Notes: generated from the letters alone by a model not told the origin. A stretch of DNA of 6,703 nt from Chitinophagales bacterium (GCA_015654495.1 JAATGW010000683.1:1-6703); one strand, 5' to 3'; counted from the first letter of the stretch, positions 1 to 6,703 are shown. A program made the numbers and translations.

Positions 1-2717
1 ACACTCAGGAATATATTCTGCCGCATTTCGCCGGGAATGAATATATCAGGCAGGTCAATAGGAGTATCTAAATCACATTGTATTTTCTGTGACGAAAGAT
101 ACTCCCGGGTATAGCTGCGCGTATATGCTATAAGGTCAGCAACGGTATCATTCCGTTCATTCAGAGCCCATACAATCTCTCCCATTTTCTCGGCCATCTC
201 ATTGGAATAAACCGATATTTTGCTGATATCTTCCATAATCACCTCTTCATTGCCCTTGTTGGCTTTTGCATTTTCACTCAGAAATTTTATCCGGGATAAA
301 CCTGCACCCAGGTCGTCATGCATATCTGTCGCAATTCTTGTTCTTTCCTTCTCGATGGCCTGTTGTTTTTCCACCTGCACCAGCTGTTTCTCCAGTTTTC
401 GCCGGTAATAAAATCGCAGACCCAGGATCAGCAACAGCACAACTGCCGATGCAGAAATTGAGCGAAACCACCAGCTGCCCCACCAGGGCGGTGCTATCGC
501 AAATGTATAGCTGATTGTTTGTTCCCGATAACGTTCGGCCGGGAACCGTGCTTTGATCCCGAGTATGTATTCTCCGGGAGGCAGATCGCTGAAGGTAACA
601 GTTGAATTGTTCGAAAATTCTGACCAGGCATTGTTAGTTCCGCCAGTCAGACGGTATTGATACATAACCTGCTTTTCATATAGGTAGGTTGTAGCTGCAA
701 AATGAAAACTGATATTGTTTTGTTTATGAGTGAATTTGCCATTGGCTTCGCGCGTAATGGTGTCTCTGCCGGCTTTCACCATACTCATCAATAATGTTGG
801 TTTATAGTTGGCAGGTACACTATTCTCCGGGCTTACCCTGATCAGTCCGTTAGATGTAGTAACCCATGCAATATTATTCTTATCAATTAATGTTTTAAAC
901 ACACTCTGGTAAATGCCATTCTGCTTCGTGAGATTCTCCACAACCGGCAGCTGATTTTTCAGACTGATTCTGTCCAGACCCAGGGGGCTTGCGGCCCAGA
1001 TATAATTGTTACTGTCGCAGGCCATGTGCCAGGTGAAATTATCTGACAGGCCGGTAGAAGAAGTGACAGTGCATATTTGCCGGAGACTGTCGCTGCTGAC
1101 ACGAAATACATGTATGCCATGTTGCCTTGTCCCAATCCAGATATTTTCTTCTTTGTCGATCACCAGGCATCTCGGCGATGGCCCGGGAATTGGAACTTCA
1201 CTCCTGAAATGAAACTTTTCTTCGAGATAGTTTTCCGGATCATCGGACCTTATTTCAAATTTGTAGAGATCATTTGAACGGGTGGCAATCCAGATATTTC
1301 CTTTCGAATCCTCAGCCGCATAATCCGCGAAAGAGCTCAGCATTTTTCTGAAAACAGTTTTTCCTTTTATGATCGCGATGATACTTCGTTCATGGCAAAT
1401 AATCAGGTTACCATATTTGTCTGCCAGCAGATTTCCATACATATCCTCCACACTGTCGTGGAGAATATTTTCTGTATTGATGATATTATTGCGGGCTTGA
1501 AGTCTGTAAACTCCATTCCGACCTGTAGCAAAAATGCCGGAGGCTGTTGTTATGATTGAATTGATATCCTCCGATTTGGGAAATGAGAATTGCCGAGACA
1601 CACGTGTTTTCATTTGGAAGAGTGAGTGGCTGATTTTTGTAAAAAATAACCATTGATCTGCGCCCTTGTTGTAGGCTATATCACCGTAGGGCGGATAAAT
1701 TAACTGTGGCATTTCGATGAAAGTAAAATTATCATAAACAAGTTTTGATACACCGCCATTATTTGTTGCGATCCAGACGATCCCTTCCCGGTCCCGGAAA
1801 ATAAAACTTATAGATAAAACTCCCAATCCGGATGTCGCCGAAAACCTCCTCATTTTACCCTGCGCTTCAATTTTCAGCAGGCTATGCTGATTCCCCAGCC
1901 AGCAATTGTTTGCTTTATCGAATTGTAAAAAACTCCGGCCAAAATGTTTTAATGAATTAAACCGGTCAGGTAATTCCGTCATTACGATTTTCCCTTTCCG
2001 GATCGCTGATGTATCCAGAGCCCTGACACTGTCTTTGTAACATACCCATATGCGCCCATCGGGTGCTATACTGACATTATTAATCTGGGATATTTCTGCT
2101 GTTGTTTTCCCGGATATTTTATTGTACAGATACATACGATATTCCCGGTCATGCAAAAGCGAATAATCTCTCTGTATCAACAGATAGTCTCCTACAGGTA
2201 ATATATTGGTAATATGAGCATTGATATTATTCTCAGCGGTATCTGAAAATGGGACTTTGATAAATTGATCTTTTTCGAGAATGAACAGCCCCTGTTCTGC
2301 AGCTGCATACAGATTGGCTTGCTTATCCCTGAACAGGTTATTTATAACGATCCTGCTGTTTTTCAGATCAACAGTTTTTATTTTTCCCTTCACCAGGCAG
2401 TTAATACTGGAGCTGTTGGTCACGATCCAGATCGAGTCTTCACCAATTTCCATCACGCAGTTGACAACATCATTAGCAAGTCCGTTTTTTGAATTGTAGT
2501 TCACAAAACGGGCGCCATCAAATATGCTCAACCCGTTCATCGAACCAAAATAAAGCCTGCCCTGACTATCCTGGTAAATATTCCGGATCTGATTGCTGAT
2601 GATACCGTCTTTTGGAGAATAATGAACAAAGGGATACTGACCATCGGATTCCGTAGGTTGTGAAATTCCGCTGATACAAAAAAAAAGACATGCAAAAAAA
2701 GATGGGATTTTCTGCAT
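1..2717 (-). CDS. Two-component regulator propeller sensor histidine kinase (3' end cut by window edge)
   Basis: Translating the minus strand from the ATG at 2717 gives one uninterrupted frame of 905 codons that leaves the window at base 1. An in-frame stop at 2754-2756 makes this the first possible ATG. Seen: a signal peptide (hydrophobic residues ~4-18, likely cleavage near S19/Q20); ligand-sensor propeller repeats of the form D-x-x-G-x-(I/L)-(W/Y), with aromatic residues at Y56, W224, W273, W315, W476, W527, W574 and W618; a Y_Y_Y domain at ~667-740 ending in LPPGEYILGIKA; a tryptophan-flanked membrane helix at ~749-771 followed by YYRRK; a short coiled linker; and a HisKA_3 H-box, RTRIATDMHDDLGAGL, with phosphoacceptor His800. 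The last residues, MRQNIFLS, are where the N-box helix of the HATPase domain begins, so roughly 100 residues are missing. Known of the family: the periplasmic propeller senses a ligand and the cytoplasmic kinase phosphorylates a partner, usually a LuxR/NarL-type regulator encoded nearby. The ligand cannot be told. Whether a receiver or DNA-binding domain is fused further on is not visible, but HisKA_3 kinases of this type normally lack one. Confidence 0.95.
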   Translation of the reverse strand, partial: MQKIPSFFACLFFCISGISQPTESDGQYPFVHYSPKDGIISNQIRNIYQDSQGRLYFGSMNGLSIFDGARFVNYNSKNGLANDVVNCVMEIGEDSIWIVTNSSSINCLVKGKIKTVDLKNSRIVINNLFRDKQANLYAAAEQGLFILEKDQFIKVPFSDTAENNINAHITNILPVGDYLLIQRDYSLLHDREYRMYLYNKISGKTTAEISQINNVSIAPDGRIWVCYKDSVRALDTSAIRKGKIVMTELPDRFNSLKHFGRSFLQFDKANNCWLGNQHSLLKIEAQGKMRRFSATSGLGVLSISFIFRDREGIVWIATNNGGVSKLVYDNFTFIEMPQLIYPPYGDIAYNKGADQWLFFTKISHSLFQMKTRVSRQFSFPKSEDINSIITTASGIFATGRNGVYRLQARNNIINTENILHDSVEDMYGNLLADKYGNLIICHERSIIAIIKGKTVFRKMLSSFADYAAEDSKGNIWIATRSNDLYKFEIRSDDPENYLEEKFHFRSEVPIPGPSPRCLVIDKEENIWIGTRQHGIHVFRVSSDSLRQICTVTSSTGLSDNFTWHMACDSNNYIWAASPLGLDRISLKNQLPVVENLTKQNGIYQSVFKTLIDKNNIAWVTTSNGLIRVSPENSVPANYKPTLLMSMVKAGRDTITREANGKFTHKQNNISFHFAATTYLYEKQVMYQYRLTGGTNNAWSEFSNNSTVTFSDLPPGEYILGIKARFPAERYREQTISYTFAIAPPWWGSWWFRSISASAVVLLLILGLRFYYRRKLEKQLVQVEKQQAIEKERTRIATDMHDDLGAGLSRIKFLSENAKANKGNEEVIMEDISKISVYSNEMAEKMGEIVWALNERNDTVADLIAYTRSYTREYLSSQKIQCDLDTPIDLPDIFIPGEMRQNIFLS

Positions 2718-2749
2718 ATCTGAATGTAATAAAAAGAATGGAGATAGAT

Positions 2750-2757
2750 CAAACTAA
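2750..2757 (-). promoter_or_regulatory. Candidate Bacteroidota -7 element upstream of the propeller kinase
   Basis: On the minus strand this reads TTAGTTTG, matching seven of eight positions of the Bacteroidota -7 consensus TAnnTTTG. It lies 32 bases before the kinase ATG, which would give a leader of about 25 bases. No good TTG is seen at the expected -33 distance; the nearest TTG is only 11 bases upstream of the element. It sits in the 60-base gap after the CBS gene, so it could allow separate expression of the kinase. Tentative. Confidence 0.3.
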
Positions 2758-2777
2758 GATCACCGCCTCAACTGAAG

Positions 2778-3236
2778 TCAGAATACTTTATGCGGTTGCT
2801 CATTAATATCGATCAGTGCCCTTGTCAGGTTATCGTCAAAACGACTGTCCACATGCAGGAGGATTTCCCGTAACAGATCATGTATGGTAATTACCCCCCG
2901 GAATTCACCATCTTCTTTTACGATCAGGTAACGTTGACTGAGAGAAGCCAACAGGTGTATACAAGTTTCAACAGGTGCATTAATGTCCACTTCCTGCAGA
3001 TCTGTCGACATCACTTCTGCGACAGTAGCCTCACTGCTGGATCTTCCTTTTAAAACTACTTTGCGCGCATAATCTCTTTCGCTGAAAATCCCAACCACTT
3101 CATCACCATCATTTACAATCAGGTAACTCAGGTTAATATCATTAAGCCGGTTCAATGCATCAATCACTTTCGCATTTGCCTGGATGGAATTATCAATGAT
3201 GCTTTTTTTCAATAAGATATCACTGGCAGCAACCAT
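2778..3236 (-). CDS. Stand-alone two-CBS-domain protein (Bateman module)
   Basis: A complete 152-residue protein, the usual size for single-module CBS proteins. Seen: two CBS domains in tandem, the first at ~18-65 with strand YLIVNDGDEVVGIFSERD, the second at ~75-127 with YLIVKEDGEFRGVITIHDLL. Each ends in the G-(I/V)-x-(S/T)-x-x-D motif (G49-D55 and G114-D120), whose Ser/Thr and Asp contact the ribose of adenosine ligands in known CBS structures. Between them, EVMSTDLQEVD is the typical start of a second CBS unit. There is no signal peptide, membrane segment or fused catalytic domain, so it should be cytoplasmic. Family knowledge: such modules bind AMP, ATP, SAM or related molecules and regulate a partner; the ligand and partner are not readable here. 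It stands 262 bases after the barrel gene and 60 bases before the kinase gene, same strand. The ATG at 3236 is the only sensible start, preceded by a purine-rich GAAGAAAA about 8 bases upstream that may aid ribosome binding. Confidence 0.93.
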   Translation of the reverse strand: MVAASDILLKKSIIDNSIQANAKVIDALNRLNDINLSYLIVNDGDEVVGIFSERDYARKVVLKGRSSSEATVAEVMSTDLQEVDINAPVETCIHLLASLSQRYLIVKEDGEFRGVITIHDLLREILLHVDSRFDDNLTRALIDINEQPHKVF

Positions 3237-3255
3237 AGTGTAATTTTCTTCAATA

Positions 3256-3263
3256 TAAATGTA
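3256..3263 (-). promoter_or_regulatory. Weak candidate -7 element upstream of the CBS gene
   Basis: Reads TACATTTA on the minus strand, seven of eight positions of TAnnTTTG, ending 19 bases before the CBS start codon. The last G is replaced by A and no TTG is seen at the -33 distance. The leader would be only about 10-13 bases. The large gap behind it makes some promoter here likely, but this exact placement is a guess. Confidence 0.2.
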
Positions 3264-3354
3264 AAACCGAAAACTTTCTGATCTGATTTCTCCTGGCTAA
3301 ATCCGATGCTTTGTATAATCACCCGGTAAAGGCCGGTATTTCTTCTTACCGTGA

Positions 3355-3378
3355 CTTTGTTTCTTCGCTTCTTAGTGT
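3355..3378. repeat. Degenerate 8-bp tandem repeat, three units
   Basis: Three consecutive octamers CTTTGTTT, CTTCGCTT and CTTAGTGT share CTT at the start, G at position 5 and T at the end. They form the left interior of the palindrome at 3344-3439. I recall similar degenerate CTT-n-GTG strings between Bacteroidota genes, but cannot check this here. The match is loose and could be chance in a T-rich stretch. Confidence 0.3.
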
Positions 3379-3402
3379 TTGAAAGCAGGTAGCACGAAGA
3401 AG

Positions 3403-3422
3403 GTCCCGATCGCTATCGGGGC
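3403..3422. repeat. GC-rich hairpin CCCGAT-CGCT-ATCGGG
   Basis: A perfect 6-bp stem, CCCGAT at 3405-3410 with ATCGGG at 3415-3420, and a 4-base loop. On the plus strand it extends by a T-G wobble and a G-C pair to 3403/3422. No T-run follows on either strand, so it is not a standard intrinsic terminator, though it could protect the 3' end of the barrel mRNA. From memory, near-identical palindromes (CCCGATAGCTATCGGG) recur between genes in many Bacteroidota; that is recollection, not a search. Confidence 0.6.
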
Positions 3423-3468
3423 GGGAAGAAACGGTAAGAGCAATTTAATAAGCAGCTGGTTTCGTGCG

Positions 3469-3489
3469 ACTTTCAACTTTTAACTTTAA
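3469..3489. repeat. Three-unit 7-bp tandem repeat just after the barrel gene stop
   Basis: Plus strand units ACTTTCA, ACTTTTA, ACTTTAA are exactly 7 bases each and differ only at the sixth base; the next two bases (AC) begin a fourth unit. The array ends 9 bases beyond the barrel stop codon. It is AT-rich and contains no hairpin, so a terminator role is not supported. Slippage-prone simple repeats of this ACTTTnA kind are, as I recall, frequent between Bacteroidota genes. Confidence 0.6.
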
Positions 3490-3498
3490 ACATCAAAA

Positions 3499-5133
3499 TT
3501 ATTTCGCAAACGAAAACGTTACACCACCCAGCATATTGAATCCATAGGCTTCATACTGGCTCCAGCGCTGGTATTTTGAATTGGTGATATTGTTAAACTG
3601 AGCCCACAGCAGCAGCTGTTTTGTTATCCTGAACTCAAGTCCGGCATTGAGATCGAAAGCGCCGGGAAGCCTGTCAATACTATTGTCCTGCTTTTCATAC
3701 AGGGCACCTTCCCAGGTATAAAGATCAGCTTTGAACCAGAGGTCCTTTATTATTTTCCAGCGCAGGTGTGCGTTAAACTCAGTTGGAATCATTCCATATG
3801 CGCGCAGTGCAGTTTTCTGTTTTCCGAAATTATAAATATTCAACCCGGCCATTACAGAAACATTTTCTCCCAAAGTATATCCCAGTTCACCCTGGATTTT
3901 CAGCGCACGTAGCTGTTCTTCAAAAAGAATATTGAATGATCTTCCTGTAAACTTATCATTCATAAATAACGGCAACTGATTAAACTGAACTCCGCCGATC
4001 TTTAAATTATAGGAAAGTTTACTGAAGAGAAGGCCCTTAAACCCACCAAAAACTTCCGTTATCCTGGTATTCTGCAATGCGACAGGTGCAGCGAGATATG
4101 GGTTCATAGTGGAATATCGTTTATAATTTCCTTTATCATAATATCCGATCCATCCGGCCTGGATAATCCATTTATCATCGGCAACAGGGAATTCCGCAAT
4201 TACATCCGGCAGCAACTTAAACTTTCCCTGGTCCCAGGATGGAATCATACCTGCCTGCAATTTCAGATTCGGTTTTCTGTAAATAAATGAAACAGGAACT
4301 GTATATAGGTTATTATTTATCTCCTTCAACTGAGCCGGAGCATACTTTGTAAGATCAGCCACCAGACCTAATTTGATCGCCATATCCTCACCGATATTTT
4401 TCTCTATCGGGAGATTCAGCACTGCATTCACTTCATTATTATCCTTATTGTCTTTCAGCGCATTTATCTTAAACACCGGCGCAAAACTCAATCCATAAGT
4501 TGTTGGCGATAAATTCCGCAGCCCTGCTTCAGCCGAAATAGTAGAGAAACGCTGCCGGATAGAATCTTTGGAAAAAGAATGAAGGGAATGATCATATCCA
4601 TATTGATAATACTGATCCTGATTAAAGCCGGCCTTTGCATGAAACTCAAGATTCTGGCCGACATGAGAATAAAAATGTCCACTCACACCGGCACGGGAAT
4701 AATCCTGGTAATCAATTTTTCCTTTAGAGGATATATAATCAGCAAAAAGATTGAAACGCGTTTCCTGGGTACCGACGCTGAGTCCGGCTTTCAGATAAGG
4801 TGTGGTGAGGTTACCAAATCCCGCCTTTATATAGTTGCTGTTTACCCATGAACTGTTACTATCGATCTCCATCGCCAAAGGCTTAAGCGCGATTGGCTGC
4901 AGACCCGGAATAATATTCTGTACGGGAATACTATATGCTAATCTTGGTCTTGAACTATCAGCCGGAGGTGGCGTTGCATTAAAATTCAGTTTGGCGGCAT
5001 TACGCAAAACCGGTTTGAATGAAGATGTAATATCTATCGTTTGTTTTTTTACTTCCTGGGCATCCGATAACAGGCCTGCTGAAATTGCCGCTACCAGTAA
5101 ATACCATTTTCTGCTGATCATTATATTAAACAT
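3499..5133 (-). CDS. Outer-membrane beta-barrel protein, TonB-receptor-like without plug
   Basis: 544 residues from the chosen start. Seen: a signal peptide (basic S-R-K, hydrophobic WYLLVAAISAGLLS, likely cleavage A25/Q26); a proline-rich region ~26-95 containing SSFKPVLRNAAKLNFNATPPP and RLAYSIPVQNI; then from ~100 to the end alternating strands rich in Tyr, Phe and Gly, as in a transmembrane barrel. The end, WAQFNNITNSKYQRWSQYEA then GGVTFSFAK, is the characteristic last two strands of TonB-dependent receptors. A normal receptor has a ~130-residue plug and is 700-1000 residues; here neither plug nor clear TonB box is seen, so active TonB-driven import is doubtful. The substrate is unknown. 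Start choice: the same frame is open from ATG at 5181 (560 residues), 5163 and 5121. 5133 lies 13 bases after the TPR stop and gives a normal-length signal peptide; 5121 is equally possible, and none has a strong ribosome binding site. It is surely co-transcribed with the TPR gene upstream. Automated tools may label it TonB-dependent receptor. Confidence 0.88.
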   Translation of the reverse strand: MFNIMISRKWYLLVAAISAGLLSDAQEVKKQTIDITSSFKPVLRNAAKLNFNATPPPADSSRPRLAYSIPVQNIIPGLQPIALKPLAMEIDSNSSWVNSNYIKAGFGNLTTPYLKAGLSVGTQETRFNLFADYISSKGKIDYQDYSRAGVSGHFYSHVGQNLEFHAKAGFNQDQYYQYGYDHSLHSFSKDSIRQRFSTISAEAGLRNLSPTTYGLSFAPVFKINALKDNKDNNEVNAVLNLPIEKNIGEDMAIKLGLVADLTKYAPAQLKEINNNLYTVPVSFIYRKPNLKLQAGMIPSWDQGKFKLLPDVIAEFPVADDKWIIQAGWIGYYDKGNYKRYSTMNPYLAAPVALQNTRITEVFGGFKGLLFSKLSYNLKIGGVQFNQLPLFMNDKFTGRSFNILFEEQLRALKIQGELGYTLGENVSVMAGLNIYNFGKQKTALRAYGMIPTEFNAHLRWKIIKDLWFKADLYTWEGALYEKQDNSIDRLPGAFDLNAGLEFRITKQLLLWAQFNNITNSKYQRWSQYEAYGFNMLGGVTFSFAK

Positions 5134-5146
5134 GTGTCGCTGAAAA

Positions 5147-6703
5147 TTAATTGTTCTGTGCATTACTGTTTTTTCTTTCATCTTCCACCACCAGTTCCAG
5201 TTTCACATTTGCTTCCTCTTTCAATTCTGTGATCTTGCTATTATCAACTACGCTCTGCAAAGTCGCTTTTGCGTTGAAGAAATCTTTCTGCTTCCAGAAA
5301 ACATCTCCAAGGAGGATATAGGCCCTGGTAATCCAGTAATCATAAGAACCGGATTTGTTGATCGCTTCTGTAGCTGCTTTTTCAGCATTCTTCAGGTCGT
5401 TCAGCAACAAATACGAAGCAGCGATTTCATAGCGGGCTTCAGCAGCATATGATCCGGAACTCGCGGCTACCACAGTTCTGAATCGCTGAATCGCTTCTGA
5501 ATATTTTGCTTCATGCTGCAATGAACGCGCGAGTACCATTCCGGCTAAAACCTTATCATCATTGCTGATCCCTTTTTCTTTCATTAACTCCGTTGCATTT
5601 TCCGTGGCCTCTGTCCATTTTTTCTGCTGATACTGACTACGTAATAGTCCACGCATCGCGTCAAGTCTTACCTCACGATCACTACTCAGCGACTTGGTCA
5701 TGGCGAAATACTTTTCAGCCTTCACATAATCCTGCAATTCGAAATAACTTATACGGGCTGCATTCTGCGCCGCCTTCTCGGCATATTTTGATACACCGCG
5801 GTCAGCAACTTTCTGGTATCCATCCAATGCATTCTTCCATTCTTTACGAGTATTATAAATCTCACTTCTCAGAAAATAAGCCTCACCCGAAAATTCACCT
5901 TCAGGAAACTGTTGCAGGTATTGGTTAAGCGAGGTAAGCGCACCATTCATATCATTGTTTGCATATCGCGCTTCAGCTGCAGAAAAAGAAAGTGAATCTT
6001 CCTGGTTCCTGCTAATGGAACGGCCTGCTGAACGAAGGAAAGCAACATAGTCATTCGTTTTACCTTCCTCCACATAAATCGCTCTTGCACTTTCCAGCGC
6101 CGATTCGGTTTCAGGCGCATCCGGATATTGTGCTACAAGCTTTTTATAACTTTCCAGCGCTTCACGGTTGTTATCCAGATTATAATAGGCAATACCCAAA
6201 CGCAATAAAGCTCTTGGTTTCACATTTTCCGGATTGCCCTCAGCTTTCACGACCTGGTTGAGATAGGGAATCGCTTCCTTGTATTTTTCTTCTGATAAAT
6301 AGGTATTCGCAATTTCCATCTGTACCGCAGGAGTGAGCTCAGATGATGGATAACGACGTTCAAATGTTTTGAGAAGATTCACTTTTTCAGCAGGACTTTT
6401 CACACCAGAGATCATCGCCGTTTGGTACACTGCATAATCTGCGGAAGGCCACGAATAGTCAATTGCCTGTGAATACATATTGCCCGCTTTCGAAAAATTC
6501 TTTGCCATAAAATGACAGTCAGCTGCCCTAAGCCAGGCATCCTGTTCCATCGCAGAGGAATTCAGTTTTACAGAACGGGCAACCTGTTCAAAAAATCCAA
6601 GGGCTACCGAATAATTTTCCTTTCGCAGGTAGCCATAACCGAGATCGTATTTCGCATGCACAGGATTCGCTTCACCAATGGAAACCATTTCTCCGGAGAG
6701 ATA
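5147..6703 (-). CDS. Large tetratricopeptide-repeat protein, C-terminal part (5' end outside window)
   Basis: The frame is open to the window edge: five more residues (YLSGE) precede the Met at 6688, and that Met runs straight into a TPR helix pair, so it is very probably internal. About 518 residues are visible, ending NSNAQNN and TAA. Seen: a near-continuous series of helical repeats with the TPR pattern (A/G at position 8, Y/F at 11, A at 20), for example YDLGYGYLRKENYSVALGFF, LRLGIAYYNLDNNREALESY, FLRSEIYNTRKEWKNALDGY and YEIAASYLLLNDLKNAEKAA. Several repeats end in YP or FP-(D/E/S)-(A/G/S), the style of YbgF/BamD-like envelope TPR proteins. A C-terminal block around 5250-5345 (DYWITRAYILLGDVFWKQKD) is, as I recall, well conserved in the ~1000-residue Bacteroidota proteins of this type; the very end is charged. 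Known: TPR solenoids are protein-protein scaffolds with no catalysis. Inference: periplasmic or membrane-attached, working with the barrel encoded next. The N-terminus, needed to confirm export, is not present. Confidence 0.9.
   Translation of the reverse strand, partial: YLSGEMVSIGEANPVHAKYDLGYGYLRKENYSVALGFFEQVARSVKLNSSAMEQDAWLRAADCHFMAKNFSKAGNMYSQAIDYSWPSADYAVYQTAMISGVKSPAEKVNLLKTFERRYPSSELTPAVQMEIANTYLSEEKYKEAIPYLNQVVKAEGNPENVKPRALLRLGIAYYNLDNNREALESYKKLVAQYPDAPETESALESARAIYVEEGKTNDYVAFLRSAGRSISRNQEDSLSFSAAEARYANNDMNGALTSLNQYLQQFPEGEFSGEAYFLRSEIYNTRKEWKNALDGYQKVADRGVSKYAEKAAQNAARISYFELQDYVKAEKYFAMTKSLSSDREVRLDAMRGLLRSQYQQKKWTEATENATELMKEKGISNDDKVLAGMVLARSLQHEAKYSEAIQRFRTVVAASSGSYAAEARYEIAASYLLLNDLKNAEKAATEAINKSGSYDYWITRAYILLGDVFWKQKDFFNAKATLQSVVDNSKITELKEEANVKLELVVEDERKNSNAQNN

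Larger units (their letters stand above)
3344..3439. repeat. Imperfect long palindrome in the barrel-CBS intergenic gap
   Basis: The left arm is TCTTACCG (3344-3351) and TTTCTTC (3360-3366), separated by eight bases. The right arm, 3425-3439, is the exact reverse complement of those two blocks joined, giving 15 pairs with one 8-base bulge. A second possible pairing, TTCTTCG (3361-3367) with CGAAGAA (3395-3401), competes for the same left-arm bases. The inside holds the GC-rich hairpin at 3403-3422. The shape resembles a small non-coding palindromic element or the remnant of one. There is no transposase, coding frame or visible target-site duplication. Confidence 0.55.

Noticed and set aside
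220..514. Two short plus-strand frames with hydrophobic or Cys/Ser-rich content
   Set aside because: They are antisense to the kinase H-box and membrane helix; the apparent hydrophobic character is a by-product of the opposite strand.
2660..2717. Lipoprotein signal in the kinase N-terminus (cysteines at residues 10 and 14)
   Set aside because: The residues before each Cys do not fit the lipobox (Phe or Phe-Ala context rather than L-A/S-G/A-C); a signal peptidase I site near residue 19 fits better.
1..2717. Possible frameshift or broken kinase gene in the first 2.7 kb
   Set aside because: Reading codon by codon from 2717 to base 1 gave no stop and consistent domain order, so the gene is intact as far as visible; only the window edge cuts it.
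2537..2752. 71-codon minus-strand frame overlapping the start of the kinase gene
   Set aside because: It lies in a different frame from the long kinase frame, which has a signal peptide and propeller repeats over the same bases. The small frame shows no domain and is a shadow.
3403..3422. Hairpin as a rho-independent terminator for the TPR-barrel unit
   Set aside because: In the minus-strand direction the stem is followed by ACCTTCTTCG rather than a run of T, so the second half of the terminator signal is missing.
3237..3498. Small gene, riboswitch or tRNA hidden in the 262-base gap
   Set aside because: No frame with a plausible start and composition, no tRNA cloverleaf and no known riboswitch core was seen; the repeats account for most of the structure.
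4835..5143. 102-codon plus-strand frame opposite the barrel N-terminus
   Set aside because: Antisense to a well-supported gene, with no recognisable domain and no promoter or ribosome site of note.
5593..5928. 111-codon plus-strand frame opposite the TPR gene
   Set aside because: The coding signal (regular TPR helices) is on the other strand; this frame reads as low-order His/Pro/Ser-rich sequence without family resemblance.

Overview
The window looks like a chromosomal stretch from a Bacteroidota bacterium, most likely near Chitinophagaceae. That placement rests on gene types (a large two-component regulator propeller kinase, and a TPR protein paired with a plugless TonB-receptor-like barrel), on the absence of clear Shine-Dalgarno sequences, and on -7 elements resembling TAnnTTTG. 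It is a judgement from content, not from a database match. All four genes lie on the minus strand, so transcription runs from high to low coordinates, and both window edges cut a gene.

Layout in transcription order. (1) 6703-5147: the C-terminal ~518 residues of a large TPR-repeat protein; its 5' end is outside the window. (2) 5133-3499: an outer-membrane beta-barrel protein with a signal peptide, related to TonB-dependent receptors but with no recognisable plug domain. It starts 13 bases after the TPR stop (or overlaps it if an earlier start is used), so the two are almost certainly one transcription unit and probably one envelope system of unknown job. (3) 3498-3237: a 262-base gap with the only strong non-coding structure here: a 7-bp tandem repeat, a ~96-base imperfect palindrome containing a GC-rich hairpin, and a degenerate 8-bp repeat. 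(4) 3236-2778: a small stand-alone protein with two CBS domains. (5) 2717-1: a very long sensor histidine kinase with signal peptide, multi-bladed beta-propeller, Y_Y_Y domain, one membrane helix and a HisKA_3 phosphoacceptor site (His800). It is cut by the window edge just before its ATP-binding domain.

How they may work together: the TPR and barrel genes form a clear pair. The CBS gene and the kinase are 60 bases apart and could be co-transcribed, but a candidate promoter in that gap makes independent expression possible. Nothing links the two pairs functionally beyond shared strand. There is no mobile element, CRISPR array, tRNA or rRNA. The kinase gene fills the whole first 2.7 kb, so that part is coding despite lacking a start and stop that both fall inside the window.
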